Source of the DNA: Onchidella celtica
Lineage: Eukaryota; Mollusca; Gastropoda; Systellommatophora; Onchidiidae
Direction of reading: 5' to 3'
Length of the DNA: 64,000 nt
NCBI GenBank assembly: GCA_963931925.1
Contig: OZ007582.1
Coordinates: forward strand, 33,875,590-33,939,589
Each line of letters starts with the position of its first letter. Position 1 is the first letter of the stretch. Below are positions 34,370 to 48,875 of the stretch, piece after piece. Made by a program: the position numbers and the translations under genes. A model generated the notes under the pieces. That model was not told the DNA's origin and searched no databases. It was given only the letters and a program-made list of their open reading frames with translations.

Positions 34370-34682
34370 ACATACGCGGATAAACGCACAGACATGTACA
34401 CACCGACAAACACACGCACACGCGCAAACACACACTCACACATACACAAATACACAGGCACGCACTCAGACACACATGCATAAACGCACACACGGACATA
34501 CACACACGCATGCACACACACGCACATGCACGTACACACCCAGGCACACACGCGCAGGCACGCACACAGAAACGTTCACACTCCGTCACGCACGCACGCG
34601 CACAGAGGTGTTCACAGTCATTCACACACGCATACACACGAATGCACCTAAACACGCACTCAAATCATATATAATACACACA
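34370..34682. repeat. Degenerate (CA)n tract
   Basis: CACACA/CGCACA repeats over about 310 bp. Cysteine-rich frames on the minus strand are artefacts of it. Confidence 0.9.
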
Positions 34683-34689
34683 TTTTTTT

Positions 34690-35209
34690 TGTGCATGGTT
34701 CCTTCCTGAAATCGAAATTTTGGTCAAAATAGTTGACTTTCGGTTTTTACGTTATCGTGCAACAGCAACCATTTCTACCCATGTATCCACCGAGATTTCA
34801 CCTGATTCGACAATATTTGTGTTAGAAAAATGTGTTTATTGAAGGTGAGGTCGGGGGGTGGGGCATAAAGAGGGTGAAAAATGAGCTGAAATACATAGTT
34901 TTTGGCAGCAAATTACACCTCCTTCCATGAGGTCCTTTGGTTTCTCGGGGAGGCCTCAGCCTAATGCTGTTGGTCCCACTCCTGCTTCAATCTGCCCTCT
35001 TTTATACTTTACAGAAAATACCGGTACGTTTGATTCTACTAAGGCTGTGTTATAGCATGCTAAATCGTCTAACCCTCCAAGCTTGAACATTGACTGTTTT
35101 TCTCTACTTTGAACACGCTGAATCTAATAGTAATGATTAAAAGTGTCTACATGGAAACGTTTAGAAAATCATCGTCCGACCCCACCTCCCCCCCTCCCCT
35201 TTAAGTGAC
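34690..35209. other. No gene seen
   Basis: Nothing supportable. Confidence 0.4.
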
Positions 35210-35394
35210 TATCTTAGTGTGCAGTAGTGAAAAACATGTCATGTACATGTACTCTGAATTGACACACATTTTTCTAACCCTTATCTTGTCCACGAACATT
35301 CTCATACATTTCAAAATGTCAAGAAGGGTGTATGTCTAATGTCAGGCCCTTCTATCATATCTGTTGCAAACTACACAAAAGAAAAATACCGTAT

Positions 35395-35512
35395 TTGTAT
35401 AACTCTTTAATCCCACTTGGGAAATTTGCCTTTGTGCCATTGCACCCCAGTTATAACTGGAGCAGGCACGTCGTCGCCACAGTGCAGCGCCGGTCGGCGG
35501 TTCCTTTTTTTT
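35395..35512 (-). mobile_element. SINE 3' tail fragment (type B)
   Basis: The reverse complement of the family tail (TTGCACCCCAGTTATAACTG, then GTGCAGCGCCGGTCGGCGG). It has no counterpart at the matching place in unit C. Confidence 0.75.
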
Positions 35513-35665
35513 TTATATACTTTATAATGTGCCACAGTTCGACTTAAGTTTGGATTCCTGATAACGACAGGTCGACCTTGTTCATGTTTCTGATGTACTT
35601 TCAACATCAGCCGCCTCGTCTATCCATATGCCCGTCTGTCTCTCTGTCTACCGATATATCTGCTT

Positions 35666-36112
<447 letters not shown>

Positions 36113-36279
36113 ACCCTGAAATATGAAATCCCTACACAATTTGCTACTTGTGTGCCGTATTGGAATTTTCCAACATTCATACATCCCTTGGTTTTCTGTG
36201 TATGTCATACTGTAACAGTTAGGGATTAAACTTTTCATTGCTCGTTAAACATTTTGTCAGTGAGTGTGCAAATTGCACA

Positions 36280-37198
36280 GACTAATAGGTAGAGATAGGT
36301 GGCTAGGAATTTTATTAGAATTTTTTTTTATGAAAGCGGAAAAAAAAAATATATATCGACATCATCCTATCAATATATACAAATTGGGTCAAATATTTAT
36401 TAGGTTATCTGAAAACTTATTTTGTGGCAGATTTTCTAACATCTGAGAACGCCATTCCGCTTATGCCTGTCAGTTTCGCCGAAGGGTGGCCAGCACTGGA
36501 TACATCGACATAATTTGCTAAATAGATGAACACATGCCGGGATCGCTTGGCCTCCATATGCAGAACATTCCTGGCAACCGCTTTGCACTGGTACTAATAT
36601 TATATTATCATTATTACTTCACGGCGTAACTTTGGCACTAGGTCTCTGCCTTGTTTGAATATCAATTACGACAAGTGTCCTTTGCGGGTAGAGTCAAGTA
36701 TCTTAGAAACACTTCTTACCAGTAGAGCGAAGTGTCTTAATAACACTCCGTCTTCTTACCTGTCTCTTTGTTCTGGTTTAAAAGACCCACAATGAACAGA
36801 AACAGGTAAATGGTGGGTTGCAGAAACCAATCCTGGTACAAGCTAACAGTGTAGGAAACAAAACAACAACAACAACAAAGAAAGAAACAACAAAGTTGAG
36901 CTCTTAAAGTATAACCACAAACCAGCCTTACCTCAGCATATTTTGACATGATAATTATCGTTACATGTAATGGTACTTGCCATCACATACGTGTTTGGCA
37001 TTACTTAATAGGTATAACATCGGACATTTAGTCCATTTTATTGATTAGGGTTGCCGCAATTCCGTTTTTTGTCTCTCCTGTAAAATGTTCTCAAATTGGG
37101 TTACGAGGTTTGTTTGGAGCACCGTCGATAAGTGCAGTAATGTTTAATCTGCCACTTAAGATGACCCATTTTTATGTCCTTAGCTAGAATAAACTACC
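36280..37198. other. 5' flank of FREP copy B
   Basis: No separate gene. From about 36,520 it aligns with the 5' flanks of copies A (from 1,635) and C (from 46,990). A CACAGACTAATAGG sequence at 36,277 resembles one end of the hAT-like MITE but no second end is present. Confidence 0.5.
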
Positions 37199-37205
37199 TA
37201 TATAA
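37199..37205 (+). promoter_or_regulatory. TATA box of FREP copy B
   Basis: TATATAA 101 bp before the start codon, followed by the GTCCGTCACTGACTAG block, as in copy A. Confidence 0.6.
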
Positions 37206-37305
37206 CAAGTCCGTCACTGACTAGTGTATCGTCATTACCAGGCGCTCTCTTACGTTTGCGGACGAACAATTTTCTGTGTGGACCGTCAGTGATACAACTG
37301 AGAAA

Positions 37306-37372
37306 ATGTCTCTGGGAAAGTTAACAGGTCTGAATTTGCTGATGCTTTTGTTCTGTTTCATTCATCGAGCAG
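37306..37372 (+). CDS. FREP: FREP copy B, exon 1 (signal peptide)
   Basis: ATG at 37,306, 22 codons plus one base, encoding MSLGKLTGLNLLMLLFCFIH then RA. Same length, donor (GCAG/GTATGT) and phase as copies A and C. Joins the exon at 38,213. Confidence 0.85.
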
Positions 37373-38212
37373 GTATGTAGTTCTTGAATGTTGAATTTAT
37401 TTACAGGTTATGACATGATCAAAGTCTGAAGAGAAACGACAGTGTATACATTGTCAGATTTACAATTGGGCTAGTTAGACTGAAGTGTCGGGCCTCAAAA
37501 TCTAGGGTTGCTTCGCCGCCTGGGGCCAGTCAGTAAAATACTTTGTGACACCCGTAGCATTTGCTTACATATTTATGATGTTACAATGCACCATAATTTC
37601 TGAACGAATCTTTCGTAATTTTCCGATCGCTCCATTATAGAATGCTCACCGCTGTTATGGGACAACGTAACGACAGGAAAAATAATGATGGGAGTGCACC
37701 TTATGATTTAAATAAACTCTCTTCAAGAGATAAGTTTAGGATGAAAAAGACAGTTTATTCTTATACTAGATGCACTTGAAATCAATGTAGGAAGAAATTT
37801 AATGCTATTGTATACAATGATGTTGCGCAAATCTTGTCCTTTGTTACTAATGTAAGTGGAGTGATTTTCATACATGGAATGATTATTGCCTCTCTCGATT
37901 TTTAATATCATACTTTTGTCAAGTCAGTTATGGATACATTAGTAGATTTTTCTATTTTATCAAGCGTTGTTCTTCCAGTAAGTCCATCAATCCATCTAGC
38001 CATCCATCCTTTCATCCTTCCATTCGTCCAAAAAAAATCCATCCATAGACCCATCCCATTCAGCCATCCATCCATAAACCCATCCACGCACCCATCCATC
38101 AATCCATGTATCCATCCACCCAGGAATTCAAAAAACTATCCATCCATCAACTCACACACTCATCCATCCAGCCATCCATCCATCCATCAATTATACCCGT
38201 TGTACTCCCCAG
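37373..38212 (+). other. FREP copy B, intron 1 with CCAT microsatellite
   Basis: 840 bp, phase 1, ending CCCCAG. CCAT-type repeats occupy about 37,985-38,190, immediately before the acceptor. The first 110 bp also align with copies A and C. Confidence 0.8.
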
Positions 38213-39673
38213 ATGGTCAAGTAACGTTTCACTATAACCAAGGCCCCCAAGAGATTGATCTACGTTGCGATGTTGGTAGTCTTGGTCTTACCAATTTCAC
38301 TCACCTGGATAGTTTAGTCATTTCCAGACTTTCCACCGGTCAGTGGCAAGTTCTTGCTTCTCTATCTGCTCATTATGCACAGAATGGACCCGTGTCAAAT
38401 GCCCCAGATGCCAAAATTAGTGGACAAATATCGTCAACTGGATCTTCCTCTAGCTTCTTGCAGATCGTTTGGAATAATGCTCAGCCTCAACTTGAAGGTG
38501 ATTACAAATGTGAAGTTTACGGTGTGGACTCGAACTTCCGATCAGCATCCATCGAAGAAGAACTGAAACTTCAAGAGCAAAAAGGAGAGCTTTTATTCTT
38601 CACAATGCCTGACACAATTTCTCTTGGTCTGTCTCCAAGGCTGGACATAAATTGCTCCACTAGTGATTTAAATGCTCTGAATGTGTCAGTAATTTCATCC
38701 CTCTCCATCTTGAGAATACACGAAGGCGTTGAGCAAATATTGGCTGAGATAAAGTCTGGACATGATGTTTACCTGGATCCCGGAGCTGATAGTGTTATTG
38801 CTGAAGGATCTCTGGATTCTAATGAAGGTTTCATTGCCATGGGATGGAGCATCCCCGGGATGGATCAAGCAGGTGTGTACATTTGTGAAGCTATAGGTAT
38901 TGATACACAAGGTGGTCCAGTTTTACTGTCCAGACGCTCTAACGTTACCTGGCAGGAGCCGAGCCGGCAGGCTCTTGTAACTCGTCTTGGAGAGATGTAC
39001 CACACTAAAACAGACTTAGAAAATCGCCTCGTAATTATGAACCAGACCAAAGCTGGTTTGGAAAACCGTCTTATAAACATGAGCCGGACCAAAGCTGACT
39101 TAGAAAACCATATTGTAAAGATGAACCATACCCAAGCTGACTTGGAAAATCGTCTTGGCGACGCGGAAACGTTGGCACGAGATGCCACGGTGAATTTAAA
39201 TCTTCTTCTTAACAACACTGTGTGCGCCAAAAGTTGTGATGATCTAACTTTACCTGTAGGTCAACATGAGGTCATACTTGTCCATGACAACATTGGAGTG
39301 TTAAAGGTTTTGTGTGATGTGAGAGGCCCCAATGAAACTTGGACAATTTTCCAGAAAAGATTTGACGGCAGCGTGGATTTTTACCGAAATTTCATCGAGT
39401 ACGAAAATGGTTTTGGCTCCACTAACGGCGAGCACTGGCTAGGACTGAAACACATCAAACGTCTCTTGGATGCCAGTGGAAGAAATCATGAGCTCCGTGT
39501 GGACATGGTGTTGGCCTCGAACGGCACCCGACACACCCGTATCTACCCGACGTTTTCTATTGGACCAGGCGATAACTACACTCTTACAGTAGCAGGTTAT
39601 GACGACGGGGGTGCTGGCATGTCGGACAATAGTGGAGCCCCCTTCTCCACTTACGACCACGGACCTGTTCAAT
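38213..39673 (+). CDS. FREP: FREP copy B, exon 2: two Ig-like domains, short coiled coil and most of the fibrinogen-like domain
   Basis: With exons 1 and 3 this gives a 568-residue secreted protein of the snail FREP type. IgSF1 has LRCDV and YKCEVYG; IgSF2 has LDINCST and YICEAIG. Only four 14-residue coiled-coil repeats (such as MNQTKAGLENRL) follow, against eight in copy A. The fibrinogen-like domain opens with VCAKSCDDL and contains TWTIFQKRFDGSVDFYRNF and NGEHWLGLKHI. The acceptor CCCCAG/AT and donor CAAT/GTAAGA are both phase 1. No stop or frame break occurs. A likely role is binding of foreign surface molecules in haemolymph, known for the family and not shown here. Retaining the intron would end the protein after STSSIL at 39,702. 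Confidence 0.9.
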
Positions 39674-41459
39674 GTAAGATCTCTACATCCTCCATTTTGT
39701 AACGTACATTATCTATTTCTTTCTCTTCGTTTTTACGGGTTTCTTCTCATTTGCTCATCCCTTTCATCTAGCACAAGACATGATAATAATACTGTTAAAC
39801 ATTTCAAACTATTTGTTCAGAGAACACTATTTGACCACATAACACTGCTCATTTGCATGTCTTGTAAATATTGTTTTGGGCAGCTACTTGAACATTTACA
39901 GGCTAAATAGTTTCCATTACCGACTGATAGTGAGTTGACACTAATGTCTAACTTATTATGGTTTGCACAACTAAGGAGACAAAGTCTCTTTGATGTGATT
40001 TGCTGTTTTTCTGCTGTTTTCAGTTTCTCTTTCAGAGAAGTGACACCCCGGTCGTATAACCGCAAGAGTTGACGACTCAGATCTTTTCAGTAATTATATT
40101 TCTGCTCGCTATACTCACCCTGTCTTTATTGGGTTTTCTCCATAACTCATCGCGACATATAGTATTATTATAATGGATATAATATCATGACATGAGATTT
40201 GTCGTTCTAATTTGCTGAAAAGCAGAAGTCGAAAAACAACTTTCATTGACTTTGAACCCTAGATTTAAATACATCTTCAGTAAGATTGCAGTTATTCAAG
40301 GTACGCAGTACATTCTGTCCATGAATGAGTCAAGGCTGACAAAATGTATTAGACACCCGTGACCTCTATTATACACGTCACCAGTAAACACATAGTGGGG
40401 TAAAGGGTTTATGGCGTCGTGGACTCAAGTAATATGAATCTAATACCTCCCTTATATCTCCCAAAAGCGTTTATAGGTGGTTTCACACATCATTTTTTCC
40501 ATCATAAAAATTATAATAATATTCATCTGTACGTATGTGCATGTACATAATGGTTGTGTTTTTGTATGTGGCAGAGAAAGATGTGTGGGGGGGGGGAGGG
40601 GGGTGGGGGGTGGAAAGGAATAAATATGAAGAAGCAATAAAAAACGCTGACTTTCAAAAGATAAAAAAGTTGGGGGATAATTCATAGTAGGGGGGAGGGG
40701 GATGAAGTAGGATACTGCTTATCAATTAGCAGGTCTTCTTCGTCATATCCTTTACCCTGGGGGATAAACTGCAATATAGAGAGGGATATTCAGCGGGATA
40801 TAAAAGGGATATTTTTCAAAATATCTCGGGAGATAGATTTTAGGGGGATAATCTGGGATGCCATATCCGCAAGCAAATGTGTAAAAGTCTATTTTGTCCA
40901 GCAGCCGAGTCTATTTTGGTGTTATCAACACGTACGCTTGTACTACCAATGTGTCACAGCTCACATTAACTGATTTCTTTAAACCGTTCACGTATTGTCA
41001 GAAAATTCTTACATCTGCATTATAACAACCACACTTTCTTTATCTGACAATTCTTCCAACTGATATCTGTTGTGTTATGAAGACAGAATTCATAGAAGTA
41101 AATTGATCCATAGACAGATCATATAATATATATGTATTTTATGTATTGTAATTTAAACGTGTTGCTTAAGGATTGGAAGGTATTATGTGTTGTAATCTCC
41201 AATGGCTGTTGTGAGCTGGGGATCAATGAAGTTTTTTTACAATCTTATTTTATCTATTCTTGTCTCATCTTTTCTTATCTCCTCTGGTTACTTATCTCAT
41301 CTCACCTCATCTCACCTGATCACACTGTCATATCTCATCTTATCTCATCTTATCTGATGTTTTATGTTATCTTATCTGATTTTATCTGAAATCATCTAGC
41401 CTCATATCATCATTTATCAATCGTATATTATCTCACCCTATCTAATTTTAATTTCTCAG
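39674..41459 (+). other. FREP copy B, intron 2
   Basis: 1,786 bp, phase 1, GTAAGA to TCTCAG. The last 230 bp are TCATCT/TTATCT-rich as in copies A and C. A G-rich run lies at 40,587-40,612. No gene inside. Confidence 0.8.
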
Positions 41460-41638
41460 TTTATGCAAAGCAAGGCTGGTACAGTTCAGGCTGGTGGTTC
41501 AATGCCGGGTCTCACGTCAACTTGAATGGTGTTTGGGGTATTACCGGTAAAGTGTCTTCCATCTACTGGCAGGAAATTGAAGTGGGTTTCTCTGCCACGC
41601 TCTCCGAAACCGAAATGAAGTTCAGAAGCAGAGACTAG
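41460..41638 (+). CDS. FREP: FREP copy B, exon 3 (C-terminal part of the fibrinogen-like domain)
   Basis: The acceptor TTCTCAG/TT continues the frame to GWYSSGWWFNA, NLNGVWGI and the C-terminal TEMKFRSRD, then TAG. As in copy A there is no cysteine in the exon and no acidic calcium loop before it. Confidence 0.85.
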
Positions 41639-41814
41639 ACCTTAATGATTTCACAGCATTTGTGTTTTTGTGGAAAGTTAATTTCCCACATGCAGTTGGT
41701 TATTACAGAATTCACCCAACCAGAAATAATTATGACTTGCCTTTATCCCGTAAACCTACATCTCCCGCCTGCCCCCCTCCCCCCCACCCCCCGCTGTCCT
41801 TCTTCCCGTCCCTT

Positions 41815-42510
41815 GCTTTCTATTTTTCTCTCTCTCATTTTCTCTTTCTCTTTCATCTTTTTCTTTCTCTGTCATCTGTTTCTGTCACTTTCTTCCTCTC
41901 TCTCTCTCTCTCTCTCTGCCTTTCTATCTCTACCTCTCTTCTGTGTCTTTTCGCCATCTCTGTTTCTCTCTCTATACTATATATATTATCTTTCTCTTTG
42001 TGTTTTTCTTTCTCTTTATGTTTTTTTTTCTCTCTCCCATGTTCTGTCTTGCTTTCTATCTCTTTCTCTGGTATCTTTTTCTTTCTCTCTCTCTGTCTTT
42101 GCCCCTCTTTCTCTGTCTTTTCTCCCTCTATCTCTATCTCTTTTGTGTTTTTCTTTCTTTCTCTCTCTCTCTTTGCCCCTCTTTCTGTGTCTTTTCTCCC
42201 TCTATCTCTATCTCTTTTGTGTTTTTCTTTCTTTCTCTCTCTCCTTTTCTGTCCTTATCTCCCTCTCTTTTTCTCTGTCTCTCTCTCTCTCTCGTTCTTT
42301 TTTCTCTCTCTCTCTCTCTTCATCTGTGTGTGTGTCTCTCTCTCTCTCTCTTGGTCTGTCACTCTGAACCTCTCTCTTTCTGTCTCTGTCCCTGTTAGTA
42401 TTTTTGTGTGGGCACGCTGGGTGTGTCTTCTCTCTCTACGTCCTTTCTCTCTTATTCCCTCTCCTTCTCTCTTCCTCTCCCTCCCACTTTCTCTACCCCC
42501 ATCCCCCTCC
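41815..42510. repeat. CT-rich tract in the 3' region of FREP copy B
   Basis: About 700 bp of degenerate (CT)n/(TTTC)n, the expanded counterpart of the tracts after copies A and C. Confidence 0.95.
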
Positions 42511-42619
42511 CATCCATGTGTACAATATTAAACAGGATTAGAATCACGAACACAATTTTTCTCTATTCAGTAAAAGTGAAAATGTTTTGATGATTCCATG
42601 AAAGGTTGTGATTTAATAT

Positions 42620-42625
42620 AATAAA
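42620..42625 (+). terminator. Polyadenylation signal of FREP copy B
   Basis: AATAAA in the conserved 3' block about 980 bp after the stop codon. The site is inferred. Confidence 0.6.
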
Positions 42626-42739
42626 GTAGATATAAGAAAGGCACATGTTTATAATTCTTTGTTCGATGATTGAGGAATGTCTGGATTGAGATCTGATATG
42701 TAAAGACGAAGAGTCTATACAATAGTTTTTGTGTACCTC

Positions 42740-44330
42740 TCTAAACGACGCTGCAAGATGTCACAAAGTCGAAAGCAAGCCAAAGTATTGCTCACCGAGT
42801 TTTGTAGACATTAAAAAGAAGGATACTTAGGAACCTCGTCTTAAAATCGGGAGCAAGCAAAGGTCTTGCTCAAGGAGTTTTGTAACCCCTTACAGAATAT
42901 CAGGGAAACTCACGTTTGCTTACCAAAACACTAAGACAAAAGCCAAGATACGGTATAAATCTATTACTAAGTTCAGTACTAGTCTATTATGCTACTGCGA
43001 ATAATGTCTAAATATGAATGATAATTATATGATTAATGCAAACGTCAAGAAAGAAAGATAGGAGGTGCCAACGAATAAACAGATCAGACACGACAGACAG
43101 TTAAAGATACAGTCAATCATATGCAAATCAGTACTTCAAAATGTCCTTACTTAAAGAGCACCTTAAAAAGAGTACCTTAACATGCAGTATTTTAGCTGCC
43201 GTCTGAAAATACAAATATCAGCTTAAACAGGATTTCCTTTTCCCTTTTGTAAAACAGGAATCACACATTCTAAAACACTCGAGAACTAAACAATTTTAGT
43301 TTTATTGAACATCACACCAAAGACAAAGTTCACTTTTGTCTACCAGTCCTAGTAATACGGGAAATTTCCAATCTGCAGGTTAAAGGCTCTGAAGTATCAC
43401 TTAATAAATACACAGACAGTTCCGTTCCTCCGCTGGGCTATGATTCCCAAAAGAAGCGTAATTGGATATTCGAAAGTTCCCGGCTATGTCGTTGTCGTTC
43501 TGGACAGGACAAACTCCAAGTAAACCTTCGGGTAAAATCTCCGGGTAAAATCTCCAGGTAAAAACCTTAGGGTAACCTCAGACTAACCTCAGGGTAAACT
43601 CAGGGTAACCGCCCAGTGATCTGAAAGTCAAAATCGCCTGTTAGGAACCAATTCATACTGTTAGATCTTCAGAGGTGAAAGTTAAAGTGGTAAACAAGAT
43701 CAGAGTTAATACATAAATTGTTGTTAAGCAGTGAACTACTTTAATCAAACATAGCAACAGTTACAAGCATGCGGTTAGCACAGTGATTATGAAATACAAG
43801 GCATGCACCCGCAAGGGTATATACAGAAACATTATAACTGTAAGAACGCTTATTTTAAAACGACTTGACAGTATTCTGCCTTTGCATCTGCAATTCATAC
43901 ATAACGTGTACCCCTTAAAAGGATTCTTTAACTCATAATTAAAACATAAATCAGAATGAAATGCACCTGTGGAAAAGTATTACAAACTGTCAAAATATAC
44001 ACGTTAGATACGGGTTTTCATCCCGTTATCTTTATTAATCAATTACTGCTTTTCAAATAGAATAATTCTGTATAAGAAAAATCCGTACTCACCTTACATG
44101 ATGAATAATCAAACAGGGGTTATTTCACCAGCTGCTTGTTGATTTGATATACTGATTCAACTGCAGCCCTGACAAGCTGCCCTGGCCCTGTAATATCTTG
44201 TTCAGTAAATTTAGCTCATACGTGATGTCAAGGTCCACTCCCCTCGCGGTCCGCACTAATATTATACTTTCATATCATGGTGGGGGCTAGAAAATATCGT
44301 CCCGCTGGCGACGAGCTTGAGACCCCTGGC
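42740..44330. other. No gene seen
   Basis: About 1.6 kb without a coding or RNA signal. Two diverged direct repeats of about 50 bp lie at 42,760 and 42,845 (TTGCTCAMSGAGTTTTGTA), and a short GGGTAAAATCTCC/AGGGTAACCTC array at 43,528-43,612. Confidence 0.45.
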
Positions 44331-44555
44331 CTAAATGTTTGGTAACTAAAAGCTAAGTCATTCTGTCTTCCAGTGTTGAGATTAAAAATTCTCAGAAAAA
44401 GTCTTGTTTCTTTAATATCAGCAGTAACGAAGTGTATGTTAAAGTCAAAATCGTGTATGAAGCAAAAATGAAACAATAAAGAACTAAAGACAATCAAATT
44501 TAAGCAGGCGTACAGAGCAAGAGTATATAGCATTGAAATATTAAGAAACATTTGG
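44331..44555. repeat. Block duplicated at 61,395-61,634
   Basis: AGTGTTGAGATTAAAAATTC to the TACAGAGCAAGAGTA stretch aligns with the sequence just after the LTR retrotransposon in unit C, in the same order before a SINE. Confidence 0.75.
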
Positions 44556-44556
44556 G

Positions 44557-44915
44557 AGCACGTTGGTCCAGAGGTTAGGCGTTAGCGTGTCATGCTGAAG
44601 GTGCCGGGTTCGATTCCCGGCCGGTGGAGGCATGTTGGAAGTTTAAGCTATTTCTCATATTTTCCTCTCCCTCATCCCATGGTAGACTTTCATGGTAGAC
44701 ATCTTTGGGATAGATGGCACGAGAAACTCGGAGGGATCGTGCCCATTTTACACACGTTAATGATATCTCGGCAGGTGGAAGTCGGGAAGAGCAATCTAAA
44801 CAAGGCTGCTATTCAGGCAAGATTTAAGGAAAAACTAATCCCTACCATCCACTCCCCAACCCTACTGCTCGTGTCTGCTCCAGCTGTAACTAGGCTGCCG
44901 TGCCCGACACTTTTC
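44557..44915 (+). mobile_element. tRNA-derived SINE (tail type B)
   Basis: The head CACGTTGGTCCAGAGGTTAG, the B box GGTTCGATTCCCGG, the GGCATGTTGGAAGTTTAAGC body and the CAGCTGTAACTAGGCTGCCG tail. Its counterpart in unit C is at 61,635. Confidence 0.82.
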
Positions 44916-45485
44916 GAGTGGAATATCCACCGAAAATGAAGAAAAATCACCATAAGGCAACAAGTACTTTATCTTGTTAGGACAAGTAACATTTCATGCG
45001 CCGTCATCAGAGTTACCCTGGGGTCAATCTAAGGTCCTTCAAAAACTGGCAAGCTGCCTCAAAGTTCGTTGTGTCTTTTTCTTTAAGTTCAGGGACACAG
45101 TGCAATAATATAGTTCTCATATCTTTATGACACGATGGAATTATGCCGTATTGCATGCTTCGAAGTAGAAAGGTCAATTTGACGTTCTTCCTTTGAGCGA
45201 CTATCATAGTGCGCACTAGCAAAGACAACGGCAGGTACATTTTTAGCCTCTCTTGTCCACGAACATACTCGAACATGTCTTGAGGGGTGAAGGTTTGACG
45301 TCAGACCGACGTATCATGTTTGTTGTTGCAAACAACACTACAGAAAAACACCGTACACTTGGGACTTGTGACTTGCCACTATACAGTGCCATGGTTCGGG
45401 TTACGTTCCATTTCCTGTTACCACAGATCGACTTGCTCGTGATTCTTCAGACAAAACATTAAGCCTATTCTATGTTTTCATGCCG

Positions 45486-46352
<867 letters not shown>

Positions 46353-46399
46353 TCTGCCCCCTGGAACACGAAATCCCTGCATGTGTTTGCCACGTTGTA

Positions 46400-46985
46400 A
46401 AGGTTGAAAATTAAACTCTACATTACCTGTGAAACATTTTATCAAAACAGTAAATGAACAAATGGCAGACAGATGGATAGAATTATAAGCTGGTAATAAT
46501 TTTACTAGAATTTAAGAAAAAGGAAAAAAAAAGGGAAAATGATAACAAGGGCACCACGCCATCAATACGCGTATCGGGTCATTTATTTCTTATGGTATCA
46601 CAAGATGGGTATTGCGGCATATCTTTTTGCACCTGAGAACGCCAGTCTGCATACCCCATTCCGCTTACGGCAGACATCCTCTTTGTGGGGCGGCCAGTAG
46701 TACTGGGCACGGTTCCGACATCAATTTCGACTCCTTAGGTACTGACCTTCACCTTGCGACTCCGACACCAGAACCTGGTACATGTAGCGATAGCGACAAT
46801 AAAGCGGCAGCTCTGTAGTTTTCCTTCTCATTACCACTGCTTAATTTACATAAATTATAATACATGTTAACATTTCTGACAAAGCTGAAGCTGTGACGAT
46901 CTATCTTTTCCAATAGGCTAGCATGTGATCAGGCATGTGGTGTCGGGGTCGGGAGTCGCGGCACCGAAAAAGTAATAGCAATGCC
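46400..46985. other. No gene seen
   Basis: Contains a stretch of about 280 bp (about 46,700-46,985) absent from unit B. No coding signal I can support. Confidence 0.4.
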
Positions 46986-47700
46986 CAGCCCTGGTGGCCA
47001 TCAATGGGTAAGTCTACGTTTGCTAAAGAGATGAACGTTCCTGGCAACCGCCTTTCACTGTTACTGATACTGTACTTTCATTATTGTTTCATGGAGTCAC
47101 TGTGGTAGTAGGTCTCTGCCTTGGTAGAATACCACGTAGGCTAACACAACTTTCACATGTAGAGGCAACTATCTTAATCATACTCCATTCTCTTATCTGT
47201 GTATCTGTCGTCTATATTCAGAGGATCGACAGTAAAAGATACCGGTAGGTGGTGGATACAAGTAGAACCTGGTACAAGATAACAGTGCAGCAAACAAGAA
47301 AAAACAAACAAACACGTGGAGAGAGTTATGAAAGTGGGACCTGCAGGAGAAAACAGAACCTTCAGTAAAAGGAAGGTCAGGACAAATTCCGTTAATGTTT
47401 CTTCTAGTCTGTCATGGTGAACACTTGACTTTTATATTAGTTTTTCAGCATCTGTCCAATCCTGTAGGGCTCTCCAACGATATGTTTTGCTGTACGAGAG
47501 ATTCGAGGACAATGGTGTGAAGTAGCAGGGTCGGCTGGGGAGGGGGGCGGTTCAACATAAACTAGACTATAACCAGAAACCAGCCTTGTCTCAACATGCT
47601 TTTGACAAGCAGAGAAAACGCCACGTGAAGTATAACTGCAGTAATGTTTAAACTGCGACTGAAGATTACTCTTTTTATGTCTTTATCATGAAAAAATAAC

Positions 47701-47707
47701 ATATTTA
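47701..47707 (+). promoter_or_regulatory. Degenerate TATA box of FREP pseudogene C
   Basis: ATATTTA stands where copies A and B have TATATAA, 99 bp before the exon 1 ATG and just before GTCCGTCACTGAC. Confidence 0.45.
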
Positions 47708-47805
47708 AGTCCGTCACTGACTAGAGCTTCGTCCTTACCAGGCGGTCTCTGACGTTTGCGGACAAACAATTTTCGATGTGGACCGTGCGTGATACAACTG
47801 AGAAA

Positions 47806-47872
47806 ATGTCTCTGGGAAAGTTAACCGGTCTGAATTTGCTGATGTTTTTGTTCTGTTCCATTCACCGAGCAG
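47806..47872 (+). pseudogene. FREP: FREP pseudogene C, exon 1 (signal peptide, itself intact)
   Basis: Same length and donor as in copies A and B. It encodes a usable signal peptide (MSLGKLTGLNLLMFLFCSIH then RA), so damage lies downstream. Confidence 0.8.
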
Positions 47873-48189
47873 GTATGTAGTTCTTGAATGTTGAATATTT
47901 ACAGGTTATGACGTGATTGACGTCTGAAGAGGAACGACATCCCCTAATCGATTACAAAACTTTCTCAGAACGTCAGAGTAATTCATTATACATGACAATG
48001 AAATGTGATTTTATGTGTATAATTGTTTAATGAGAGTAAGAGTTGGTGATTTTTTGTTTTTGGTTTCTTTTCGAGGGACGGGCCGTGTTGTCATTTCTCC
48101 ACAGGCAAAGATCATTACCCTTTTCGGTTTTTAATGTTATACTTTTGTAATGTCAGTGATGTATACATCAGTTGATTTTTTTCAATGGT

Positions 48190-48314
48190 CTATTCTTCCT
48201 GTAAGTTCATCCATGAACTCACCCATCCATTAATCCATCCATCTATCCATCCATCAATTCTTCCATCCATCCATCGCCCATATATCCATCCATCCACCCA
48301 TCAATCCATTCATA

Positions 48315-48349
<35 letters not shown>

Positions 48350-48838
48350 CCATCCATCCATCCGTCCGTATGCCCGTCCATACAACCTCTATCCAGCCAG
48401 TGAGAACTCGACCCATTGGTACACCGACCCATTCATTCAAACAAAAATCCATCCATCCACCCATCCCATTGGTCCATCCATCAATCCATCCACCCATCCC
48501 ATTGGTCCATCCATCCATCCATCCATCCATATGTTAGTCCGTCCCCCCCTCCATCCATCCATCCATCCATCCATCCATCCATCCATCCATCCATCCATCT
48601 GTTAGTCCGTCCCCCCCTCCATCCATCCATCCATCCATCCATCCATCCATCCATCCATCCATCCATCCATCCATCTGTTAGTCCGTCCCCCCCTCCATCC
48701 ATCCATCCATCCAACCATCTGTTAGTCCGTCCCTCCATCCATCCATCCATCCATCCATCCATCCATCCATCCATCCATCCATCCATCCATCCATCCATCC
48801 ATCTGTTAGTCCATCCCTCCATCCATACATTCAGAATC
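48190..48838. repeat. (CCAT)n microsatellite, expanded
   Basis: About 650 bp of CCAT repeats with a recurrent CTGTTAGTCCGTCCC interruption (five occurrences). It corresponds to the short tract before exon 2 of copies A and B. The part nearest exon 2 is now separated from it by about 1.3 kb of inserted DNA. Confidence 0.95.
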
Positions 48839-48875
48839 ACTACTTGGTGCCAGGAGAGCCAGACAACCATTAATC

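Noticed and set aside
34071-34709. Cysteine-rich minus-strand frame resembling a small secreted protein
   Set aside because: It is a translation of the degenerate (CA)n tract at 34,370-34,682.
46612-46818. Frame with an SDINFDSLGTDLHLATPTP-like stretch
   Set aside because: Short, no recognisable family, and not present in the duplicated unit B.
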